Source of the DNA: Mesostigma viride
Taxonomy: Eukaryota > Streptophyta > Mesostigmatophyceae > Mesostigmatales > Mesostigmataceae
Direction: 5' to 3'
Assembly (NCBI GenBank): GCA_009746045.1
Contig: RPFO01000711.1
Coordinates: 1-28,323 of the forward strand
Length of the DNA: 28,323 nt
A program made the translations under genes and the position numbers. Under the pieces are notes generated by a model, which worked only from the letters and a program-made list of their open reading frames with translations, searched no databases and was not told the DNA's origin. Positions 17,407 through 25,678 of this stretch are shown piece after piece (within the stretch, counting starts at the first letter, position 1; every line of letters begins with the position of its first letter).

Positions 17407-20400
17407 GTGAGAAACAGTTTTTACCCCCATTAGTGTGCGTGTTTTTTTTAACGGTTTCGTTATTCCTTATCTCTGCTAAGCTCGTCTGACCATGAATGGG
17501 TCATTTCGCAGAGTGACCCTAACCTGAACCAACAAGTATGCTTTTCCCTGTTGTTTTGATTTCAGAGGAAGCGGGGGGCAGACGAAAAGAAGTCAGAGGA
17601 TCCCAAGAAGAGCGGGACAACAACGGAGGTGAGCGATAAGTAATCCTGTGTTTTTCGCCTTTGTTCTTCAATTTCTGAGTTGCCGTTTCCTTCGCATGTG
17701 TGATTAATTTATGGAGGGTCATTTCGCAGAGTGACCCTAAACTTTTTCAACGAGTATGCTTTCCTCTGTCTTGCTGCATCCAGAGGAAGAAAGGGGGAGA
17801 TGAGACAGAGTCTCAGGGGAACGCCGAGGTTGGGAGTGGGGAGGAGAAATTGCGGGTGAGCTAATTTTTTTCGCCGCTTCATAGTGCATGTCAGTTAGTC
17901 CTTCGTTCTGTTTGAGATTTTTTTATGAAGGGTCACTTCGCAGAGTGACCCTAAACTTTTTTTCCGATTATGCTTTTTTTTCGTTTTGTGGACCTGTGTG
18001 CAGCCGATCCAGTTGAGGGGCTTGGAAACTTGGAAGTCATGGTTGACGACTTACGAAAAACATCTGAACGATGACGCCAAGTCGTTCTTGAGCACCTTTG
18101 TGTCGAAGGAGATCGAAGTTGCGATCGATGACGGTGTCTGGCATGAGAGGATGGAAGTAATACATGATATGGCCAGGCCTGATGAGATAATGAACCCTTG
18201 GAGTGATCCAACACTTCGTGATCTTTTGTTCGAAGTCATGGGGCGGAGCCTTAGAGGCAAAAGGTTGAAGGGGGAAGAAATGGCATCTCTCTTCGACACC
18301 TTCGAGTTGCTTGTTACCGAGTGCGGGTCGAATATACCCGACGCAGCGGATGTTACAGCTTATGTTCCTCGAAGCCTGCTCGTCTGGATCAAGCTGTCTT
18401 GTGCGACCAAACAGTACTGCAAGGACACGAGACAGCACCCATTGTCACACGAGTATTTTGACATCATCATATCTGTCTGCAGGTGGGAAATGTACCAGGT
18501 CCTAGAGCAGGGGAAGACAGGTGAGGATTGGGACACCTCCCCGCTGACGGAAATGGATGTCAATCTGCTCTTGAAGAAAGGGTTCAAGGCTGCACAGTTC
18601 GACTGGGATGTCTTCGGCGACTTTCTGTCGCCATGGACCACTCGGTATCTCCCGAGTTGTTCAGGGCTGGTTCGGAAGTGATTGAAGATTTGGATGGGGT
18701 TAGATCGCACTTCCTTTCGTCGTATTCAGTGTGGATGGCGCAGTTTAGGGTGAACCCAGACCCTATTCTTCCGAGTCGAGCTGTTGAATTGTTTCTTCAG
18801 TTGTGCGAGGATGAGATCCTGCGTTTTCGTCAGAGTGGGGAGTTCGACATGGCCGGACAGTATGAGCCCCCACGAAAGGAGGTTGTCGCATGGCTTGAGT
18901 ACAAGGGGATCGACGACTGCCTGTCGTTAGTGACGGCGAACATAAACGAGAAATCATGGAGTCAGGACATGCTATCTCACTTGTTCTTCGGACGTTTTTC
19001 GAAAACGAACTGAGCCACACAACTCCATCTGAGATGTGGCCGATCGGACAAGTGTTGCGGGAGTGGAGATTTGACATTGAGGTAATTATTGACATTTGTG
19101 TACATTTTTATTCAGTCCGTTTAGATTAGTGTTGTGTATTTCTTTTGTTGAAAATTGTTACTAACGATGAACGCATTTCTTGCTCTCCTTCCCGCCAGGA
19201 GGGTGACATTCCACGTTTTGAGGGACAAAGTCCTTCAGCGTGGAAACCGGAGGTAAGCAAATGCCGCTAAAGGTTCGGGGTCGATTTGTGAAGATAGGAT
19301 ATTCAAGAAATAGTTCCTGTTTTGACTGACTTTGTATATTTATCTGAACGCACGTTTCGTCTTGCAGGATGACGATCAACCTTTTGAAGAGGTCGAAGGG
19401 ATGGGGACGGAGAACGTAGAGGTAGGAAATTTGTTTCATTTTACTGTTAAAGCTTAGGGTTGGGGTCGCTCCGCAGAGCAACGTTAAAACAAAATTAATG
19501 CTCGTTTTTTTTATGTCATCGTCTGAATTATTATTTTTTTTTTTCATGCAGGAGGTGGACGAGAAGGAAGAGGAGGAGAAGGAGCAGGAGGTGGACGAGG
19601 AGGAAGAGGAGGAGGAGCACGAGGAGGAGGAGGAGGAGGAGGAAGAAAATGAGCCCGAGCCAACTCCGAAGGGGAAGGGGAAGGCAAAGGTTTGTACAAT
19701 GTTTTTTAAGTTTTTAACGCTGAAGGTCGCGCTGCAGAGCTAGGATGCCAGAGTTCAGATTACTCTTCTTAATACATTTCGCTTCATGTGTATGTTGTGT
19801 GTTGTTGGTATACCTTCCAGCAGGCTAAAAAAAAGGCGACGACGACACTCCAAGCAGCTCAAGAAGCTTATTGCAGAAAGAATAAGGTGCAGACTATCTG
19901 TGATATTGGCGACCTCATCCTAGGCAACCCCCTAAGGATGTTACGATGGGTGCCGGGGAGTTTCGCAAGTATCTCACCCAACTACGCGTTGAGGCGGCGG
20001 CCGATTTCGCAATGCAATCTGACACCTTCAACGGTGACCTGGCCTATGATTTTGTCAACCAAGTCAAGTCCAAGGGCACCGAAAAGTTCAAGTGGAAACC
20101 AAAGGCGTACACGGAGGCGAAGGTGGACAAGGTCATCAAGTTCATGAAGTTGGATCTCAAGAGAAGGGATCGTGAACGGGCGAAGCTGCTTGAGGGTCAG
20201 GCAAAAGCGTCCAAAAAGAAGAGGGATGCGGATAAAAAGGAGAAGGGGAAGGATAAGGGGGTGGAAATGGAGGATGACGCGGCCGGGGGGAGAAGGGCGG
20301 GAAGGGAAAGAAGGGGAAGAAGGCGGGAGAAAAGGAAGAGGTGCGTTTTTTGCGGAATTTAGATTTAGAGGGGTAGCTCTGTGGAGTGAACCTTTTTACC

Positions 20401-23400
20401 TTCTCCGTGCTTTGCACCCTATTCGGTATTTTTTGTCTGCACGCCGACTATTTGCAAACGTTAAACTATTTATTGTTTTCCTGTCTCATCTTCGTCAATG
20501 CCTTCCTCCAGGGTGGCGAGGGGGAGAAAGGCGGAAAAGGAAAGAAGGGGAAGAAGGCGGGAGAAAAGGAAGCGGTGCGTTTTTGGTGATTTAGATTCAG
20601 AGGGGTAGCTCCGTGGAGTGACCCTTTTTACCTTCTGTGTTCTTAGCACCCTACTCTGAGATTTTCCTACGCTCGCGGACTATATGCATACGTTAAACTA
20701 TTTATTGCTTTCTTGTCTCATGTTCGTCAATGCCTTCGTTCAGGGTGCCGAGGGGGAAGGAGACGGTGACGGAAGGTTGGCCGGCAATGATGCCGTTTTT
20801 GCACTCGTCAAGGAGATGCTTAACTACGTCGAAGCCAGGGGCAAGGCGCCGGCGTCGGATATATTAAAGTGGCCTACCTTCTCCCCTTTTCTTGAGCTTC
20901 TGAAAGCACTTTCAAAGCTCTTCAAGGAGGGGATCCTGACGAGTAGTGGAAAGGTGGACAAGGAGCCGATCATCAAAGATTGGAAGATGGCAACGACCGT
21001 GGACTCCGAGAAGGAGATCAGGGACAAAGCCATTCGGGACGCGAATGCTGTGCGGGAATCCCGTTGGATTCGACCGAGTGACTTCATCGATACCGGTTGC
21101 AATAGCATGCGCATTCACACCGTCAACGGGCTGATTTTGCCTGACAACATGAGGCAGCGGTTGCTAAGCGATGAGGTGTTCAGGGAGAACGGGCGCATCT
21201 TGCTGAATGCAAAGACAAACAGTTTGCATTTTAAGGTGTGCATCCCTGTGTGGCAGTTCGCCTTTCAAGCGCTTGCGGAAACCAAGCCAAGCCTCTTCGC
21301 CAAACACATCACGTCCCGGCCCTTACCGGGATTGGCTGAAAAAATGCCATGGCGCTAGGACTGACGCGGAGTTCGTGGGCTCGCGTTACTTTCGCCCCTT
21401 GTCCGACAAGGAGATTGAGAAGTATCTTGGAACCAAGTCCACCGCTTCTTTCCTCAAGAGAGGTGTTGAGTTCCGGACCTATGCACGAGTCGGGGAACAA
21501 GACGACGTTCTGCCCTTTGATTTTCAACCAAGGGAGGTCTTCAGCCTAATAAGCCAGGCCTCCTTAAAGGCATTCGACCCAAGATTTCACGAGAACATCC
21601 TGATGGCGAATATCTCGTTCTTCGATATGCGGTGGTCGACGGAAACCACTATTTCAAGGGTTTAAAGTCTTTCAAGCAATTGGAGGGGGAATGGACGCCC
21701 GGTGTGACACATGTTAAGAAACTAATGTGTGAAGGGGGGGCAGCGTCTGAGAACGCGAAGGACAGTGCCGCGGCGGCTAAACTTTTCTCATCCCTCATGG
21801 AACAATTCCATACTGGGTACGGGGGAACGAACGTCATTCTGCTTCGGGGGGCCGACCTTCTTCCAAATTGGGACGAGTGTAAAAAGTTCCCGGAAATATC
21901 TGTAAGTGGTAGTTCTATCTATGGCAATGGTGACGCTGCAGTTCCACCACTTCGTCGTGTTATGTCGAGTAAGGGTCGCACTGTGGAGTGACCATGTCAA
22001 AAGTCTTCCTTTATCATGCATTATAAATGCGGGAAGTCGCACACAGAAACGACAATGGCAGTCAAACTCTCATCCCGACATATTTCTGGGGTGGTTTCGC
22101 AGAGTGACCCTAACTTACCGATTTCGGCGCTGAAGACCATTTTTCGCGCTCCCGTGCGTTCATAACGTCACGCTGCAAGTCGACCCTTGAATTGTTCTTG
22201 TGTGTCAATTTTTCGTTCCTCTGTTCGTGACAGGAGGTTGGGAAGAAGAAGCTGGATCGCCTATTCGAAATCTCCAAGGGCGCCAATGCCGAAGATCAGG
22301 CGGTAGCGGATCGGACGCTTGGGCAGGCGCTTCTGGATGTTTGGAATTACAACAGGCTGTACTTGCACGGCGTCGTGAAGCAGGGCAAAGGGCATTTTAT
22401 TCCCGATGGCCATTACACGAACCTGCTGGCGTACATCCTGCCGGCCACCAAACAATCAGTCGGGAGGGAAGGGAGTTTGGAGGGGAGTAAGGAGGATAAG
22501 GGGGAGTTGAGGGAGGAAGAAGGCGAGCGGAAAAAAAACAAGGCCCAACCTTCCCAAATTTCAAATTACAATCGAGTTCTGGCGAACACCTTCCTGCGCC
22601 TCACAAAGGCCAGGCCGGATGATGAGAATTCAGTCACACCAGCTTCTGAGGAGACTATGACTCTCAGATGCCGGTTCGCTAACGCCGAGGGCACCAAGAA
22701 GGGGCAAAAGGTGTCCTGGACGTCTGTAAGGAACCTGGCGTCGTTTCCGATGATGGACGCTGTGTGTGAATGCATCATGAGTGGGGAGGTTGGGCCCGAA
22801 AAGCTGTCAAAGTTGGTGGAGTTGGCCAAGGACGTACTTGAGTGCGTTCGCCAATTCATCCTTATTAAGTTTCAGGAAAAGCCCGACTTGGATGGCGAAT
22901 GTAAGGGGGGGGCTGATATGGAGTACAAGGCTTCTCGCTTATTTGAAGAGGTGTTCGGCTTACGACTACTTGGGCGGATGCCAAGGAACAAGGACGTCGT
23001 CGATCGATTCCTTGCATTTTGGGAGAAGGCCGTCATCATCACGCGCAATGTCGCCTACCTCTTAAAGTCCGAAGGTCTTGCCAATCACCTAAGGATTCCG
23101 AGAAAGGATCTGATGGATAGCAAAATCGATCTAGTGGATCTCCTCGACAAAACCGCTCCGAACTTCAGCATGAAGGGTTCGCACGGCCTTCTGGACAAGG
23201 ACTTGTATCTCCACTATCAAAAAAAGATGGAAGGAGGGGAAGGGAAGAAGGAGGCGGTGGTTGAGGCGAAGGAGAAAGTTGCAGGGAAAGGGGGGGAGAA
23301 GGTGGAAGAGAAAAGTGCTGAGCCGATTGAGTATAACTGGCGCAGCATTTCCTGGGATAAGATGACCGTCTGGTATTCTTCTCATAGTCTCCCTAAAGGC

Positions 23401-25328
23401 GGCCCTGACAGGAAGAAGGCATTTGTGAGGAGGGTGGCGGCGGAGGTGGCGGTGGGCGACGGTGAGGGCTTCCCATCCACTTTCGCGAGGCAAGACGATG
23501 GCCTGACGCCATTACCGTGCTGTAGAATCCTGAATTTGGATGGTGAGTTCGGCCGCAAGTGGACGTCCTTCAAGGACTTCTGGTGGGGTGACCATGACCT
23601 CTTTATGGTTCCTCCAAAAAAGACAACTGTCGAACGCTTCCGGTTACCACAGGAAGCTTATCGAGCTAGCGACGCAGTTTTTCGAGGAGTTGCGTCCCAT
23701 CGTGGTCGTTTTTGGCGGAAAGAAGTCATTGGATGGCTTCGAAGACTTACTGGTTCGGATGGGGAAGATGCCTGACGTCTCGTGGACGTCATTGGCGAAG
23801 AAGAGGAAGGCTGAGGATGACGCGGAAGGAGATTCGGATGGGGACGAGGGAGGCGAGGGACAGGGTGGAAAGGAAGGAGGGTCGACTCGCAGAGCGACGT
23901 CTACGGGGGGAGAGAAGTCGTCACCGCAGAAGACGTCTAAGGGGGGAGAGAAGTCGTCCCGCAGAAGACGTCTAAGGGGGGAGAGAAGTCGTCCCCGCAG
24001 AAGACGTCTAAGGGGGGAGAGAAGTCGTCACCGCAGAAGACGTCTAAGGGGGGAGAGAAGTCGTCACCGCAGAAGACGCGGGACAAAGGGAAGGGTGGGC
24101 AGCGGCCGTCTGTCCAGCCGCAGCCGGAGTCACACCCTTCCAAAAAGCTTCGAAAGGCAGTTGTTCAAATCTCGGACGACGAAGATGAAGCTGAGCCTGG
24201 CGCTTCTGCCCGGCCTGTCGCTCCTTCCGCGCCTACGCGCGTTTCAAAGTATCCCAAGAAAGAGCTTCGAAGGCAGCCAGTCGAGTCATCATCATCCTCC
24301 TCCGAGGAGGAGGAGGAGGAGGGGGAGGAGGGGGAGGAGGGGGAGGAGGGGGACGAGAGTGATGATGATGATGATGAGGAGGAGGAGGAGGAGGAGGAGG
24401 AGGAGGAGGAGGAGGAGGAGGAGGAGGAGGAGGAGGAGGAGGGGGAGGAGGAGGAGGAGGAGGGGGATGACGACGAGGACGACGAGGAGGGGGATGACGA
24501 CGAGGAGGAGGAAGATGGAGGGAGGCGAAGGGGTGATGGAAGGGCAAGGGGTGGAGGGGCAGGAGGGTCAACTCGCAGAGCGACGTCTGAGGGGAGGAAG
24601 AAGCCTGCCGCGCCCTCCAAGGCTTCCGGCTCGTCTCGACCCAAGACAGCTGCTACTCGAGCTCAGAAAGGAATAACAAAGGGTGAGGAAATCGCTGTTT
24701 TGGTCGTGGCATGTATCCTGAATTTTTTTTTTTATTCGTTTGCAATCTATCTACGTTGACTTTAGCCCGTCGTTGATGTGCCGATTGGTTACGCGCAGGT
24801 AATGAAGTGGTGCGGGCGAACGCTGCGGTGGGCTTCGGTCCTGCAGCTAAACTTGCTGCTCAGTCTGAAGGGGTGGAAGCGAATGCGCAGAGCCAAGAGC
24901 CTTATGAGAAGCCTACGCTGTGGATGAGACTTATGGACGGGGAACAGAAACACGGAGCACCGGAGTGCTTCTGGATTGATGGGTGGGCCGAGAACACCAT
25001 GAGAAGGGCCAATGCGAGTAGGGAAAAGCAAAAGTATACCAAGTTACAGGAGGTGAAGTTGTACGGGCAGGTAGGTGGATACGATCGGAAATGGAGGGAC
25101 GTTTGCATGAAGTTTTTTCCAGAAGAGACAGAGGGCGGAAAGTTGCATAGGGGCAAGTTCTGGATGCCTTTGGACTATGTGAAGAGGGTGGTGACTCTGA
25201 TGGACGGAAAGAGTTGGAATGATGTGGCAAAGTGGGCACCTGCGATGTCCATCGATCCAAAGAGGAAGAAGTCCAAAACAGACCAGCAGAAATTGGAAGC
25301 AGAAGCAAGGAGCAAGAATAAGAAGTGA
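15941..25328 (+). CDS. Large multi-exon gene, at least 12 exons, unknown function, frame broken in places
   Basis: Exons inferred from GT/AG borders and frame: 15941-17406, 17566-17628, 17784-17855, 18004-19081, 19199-19252, 19368-19421, 19552-19689, 19821-20340, 20512-20574, 20744-21901, 22234-24682 and 24799-25328. All junctions are phase 0 except the last (phase 1). Total about 7.6 kb, near 2,550 residues. Order: coiled coil, Ser/Pro-rich repeats, charged coil, globular part, acidic and Lys-rich linkers, possible ParB-like segment, larger globular part, acidic tract, C-terminal globular part. The first coding exon upstream of 15941 is not found. About ten frame changes are needed, several at runs of G, C or A, so either the gene is decaying or the assembly has indels. 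It could be more than one gene. The stop is about 270 bp from the right TIR. Confidence 0.55.
17407..18003 (+). other. Three similar introns and two short exons
   Basis: Introns 17407-17565 (159 bp), 17629-17783 (155 bp) and 17856-18003 (148 bp) share a plan. Each has donor GTGAG, then a palindrome at 17498-17519, 17716-17737 or 17931-17952, directly followed by CTAA (a possible branch point, about 50-60 bp before the acceptor) and later TATGCTTT. The two exons between them encode RKRGADEKKSEDPKKSGTTT-E and RKKGGDETESQGNAEV..., both beginning R-K and both phase 0, so exon-intron duplication is likely. Confidence 0.75.
18004..19081 (+). CDS. Exon 4: globular, unrecognised
   Basis: Begins PIQLRGLETWKSWLTTYEKH and runs about 360 residues with Trp-rich, helix-like composition, ending PIGQVLREWRFDIE|GTAATT. 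Frame changes are needed near 18625 (to reach MDHSVSPELFRAGSEVIED) and near 18955 (to reach HAISLVLRTFFENELSHTTP). Each new frame is clearly protein-like and ends at a good donor. I know no matching family. Confidence 0.55.
19199..19689 (+). CDS. Exons 5-7: short acidic exons
   Basis: Three exons: 19199-19252 (EGDIPRFEGQSPSAWKPE), 19368-19421 (DDDQPFEEVEGMGTENVE) and 19552-19689 (EVDEKEEEEKEQ... to PTPKGKGKAK). All are phase 0 and the first two are exactly 54 nt. The third is nearly all Glu, then Lys/Gly. The last intron of the set (19422-19551) holds a palindrome at 19463-19484, and the next one (19690-19820) a partial copy at 19724-19741. Confidence 0.6.
19821..20574 (+). CDS. Exons 8-9: basic region with duplicated Lys/Gly exon
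   Basis: Exon 8 (19821-20340) reads QAKKKATTTLQAAQEAYCRK, then after a frame change in a C5 run near 19930 MGAGEFRKYLTQLRVEAAAD and a Lys-rich helix. After another change in a G6 run near 20286 it ends GGKGKKGKKAGEKEE|GTGCGT. Exon 9 (20512-20574) encodes nearly the same peptide, GGKGKKGKKAGEKEA|GTGCGT. Their following introns are also alike, each with a palindrome (20371-20392 and 20603-20624). Confidence 0.6.
20286..20743. repeat. Tandem exon-intron duplication, period 232 bp
   Basis: The exon end at 20286-20340 with its intron (20341-20511, 171 bp) matches exon 9 with its intron (20575-20743, 169 bp). Shared words include GTGCGTTTTT, the GGGTAGCTC palindrome, ACGTTAAACTATTTATTG and TTCGTCAATGCCTTC. 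The palindromes are offset by exactly 232 bp. Confidence 0.85.
20744..21901 (+). CDS. Exon 10: possible ParB-like segment
   Basis: Begins GAEGEGDGDGRLAGNDAVFA after acceptor TTCAG and ends KKFPEIS|GTAAGT. The central part has a QPRE word (DFQPREVFSLISQ) and, about 45 residues later, AVVDGNHYFKGLKSF. QPR... followed by DGNHR/xxAL is the layout of the ParB/sulfiredoxin fold, where DGxHR binds nucleotide phosphate; here the Arg position is Tyr. Frame changes are needed near 21320 and near 21615. The ParB reading is from motif shape only and may be wrong. Confidence 0.5.
21902..22233 (+). other. Intron with three palindromic elements
   Basis: A 332-bp intron, donor ATATCT|GTAAGT and acceptor GTGACAG|GAG, the longest I can define in this gene. 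It holds palindromes at 21973-21994, 22089-22110 and a weaker one at 22166-22186. The second is again followed directly by CTAAC. Confidence 0.7.
22234..24682 (+). CDS. Exon 11: large globular region, 12-residue repeats and acidic tract
   Basis: Runs EVGKKKLDRLFEISKGANAE through about 460 residues without a break, including LLDVWNYNRLYLHGVVKQG, WTSVRNLASFPMMDAVCE and WTSFKDFWWGDHDLF. A frame change near 23620-23650 leads to KLIELATQFFEELRPIVVVF and KKRKAEDDAEGDSDGDEGG. Five copies of GGEKSSPQKTSK follow (one unit one base short, which restores the first frame), then KAVVQISDDEDEAE and a Glu/Asp tract of about 70 residues. VVQISDDEDE fits the SUMO-interacting pattern (hydrophobic-hydrophobic-x-hydrophobic, then acidic). 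A nuclear or chromatin protein would fit this composition; no domain is recognised. Confidence 0.6.
23905..24080 (+). repeat. 36-bp coding minisatellite, about five copies
   Basis: Units carry GGGGGGAGAGAAGTCGTC and CCGCAGAAGACGTCTAA. AGACGTCT or its variant falls at 23931, 23966, 24002, 24038 and 24074, so spacings are 35, 36, 36 and 36 bp. The 35-bp unit (GTCGTCCCGCAG) has lost one base and shifts the frame. Confidence 0.9.
24299..24525 (+). repeat. GAG/GAN trinucleotide microsatellite
   Basis: A nearly pure GAG run interspersed with GGG, GAT and GAC codons. In the exon frame it encodes a Glu/Asp tract; other frames give poly-Arg/Gly, and the other strand poly-Ser or poly-Pro artefacts. 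Confidence 0.9.
24799..25328 (+). CDS. Exon 12: C-terminal domain and stop
   Basis: Joined to exon 11 by a 116-bp intron (24683-24798, phase 1, K-G|GT at the donor). It encodes about 176 residues, including WMRLMDGEQKHGAPECFWIDGW..., LYGQVGGYDRKWRDVCMKFF and FWMPLDYVKRVVTLMDGKSW, then a Lys-rich tail to TGA at 25326-25328. Aromatic-rich and intact, it looks like a real folded domain, but I do not recognise it. Confidence 0.65.
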
Positions 25329-25595
25329 CGTTCGAAGACTTTATTTTATGTTGGACGAGTCTAAATAGTAAATTCAGTCGACTCCGTCTCAAGTGCGACG
25401 AATGTATCCATGATATTCTTCAATGAAACAATGCAATTTCACGCTAATGTAAAGTTTTTATGTCACACGAGACTTACAATGAGATAAATACCCACAAATT
25501 GTAATATTTACGTGAAATTTATACGTTCGCAAGCCAAAATTCAAGATTTTTGCCTCAAAATTGAAGGAAAAGTGTCACACACTTGGCTTGGACCG
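25329..25595. other. Noncoding stretch between the last gene and the right TIR
   Basis: AT-rich, probably the 3' UTR and subterminal region. TGTCACAC near 25573 mirrors the GTGTGACAC of the left subterminal repeat. Confidence 0.6.
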
Positions 25596-25620
25596 CGGAA
25601 CATTCGAAGTGGGCCCGGCC
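25596..25620 (-). repeat. Right terminal inverted repeat (25 bp)
   Basis: Exact reverse complement of 275-299, ending GGGCCCGGCC directly before GTAT. Confidence 0.9.
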
Positions 25621-25624
25621 GTAT
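25621..25624. repeat. Target site duplication GTAT, right
   Basis: Matches 271-274. The sequence continues as GCTTGAG, the start of the next flanking repeat unit. Confidence 0.85.
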
Positions 25625-25678
25625 GCTTGAGTGTGCCACGTGTGGCATGGTGTTTGGTTGCCAGTTTTTTTTACCCAC
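25621..25678. repeat. Right continuation of the flanking tandem repeat (one copy)
   Basis: Same unit as 1-274 (GCTTGAGTGTGCCACGTG to TTTTTTTTACCCAC), then unrelated sequence. It marks the right edge of the array that the element entered. Confidence 0.95.

Larger units (their letters stand above)
275..25620. mobile_element. Giant TIR-flanked DNA transposon-like element, 25,346 bp
   Basis: The two ends are perfect inverted copies over 25 bp (275-299 and 25596-25620). They are flanked by a GTAT duplication and embedded in a tandem repeat whose register is restored by removing the element. Inside are a transposase-like gene reading left (2662-6339), a large multi-exon gene reading right (15941-25328), and a family of about 32 short palindromes that I do not find outside. 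Secondary insertions (three LINE copies, satellites) account for much of 6.9-15.2 kb. The cut-and-paste reading rests on TIRs, TSD and a D-D-D/E protein. A 4-bp duplication is known for several eukaryotic superfamilies, Sola among them, but I cannot assign this one. The alternative, a chance pair of TIRs, is very unlikely given 25/25 identity plus the TSD. Confidence 0.85.

Noticed and set aside
24233-24644. Poly-Ser and poly-Pro proteins on the minus strand
   Set aside because: These are antisense readings of the GAG/GAN repeat that encodes the acidic tract of the plus-strand exon.
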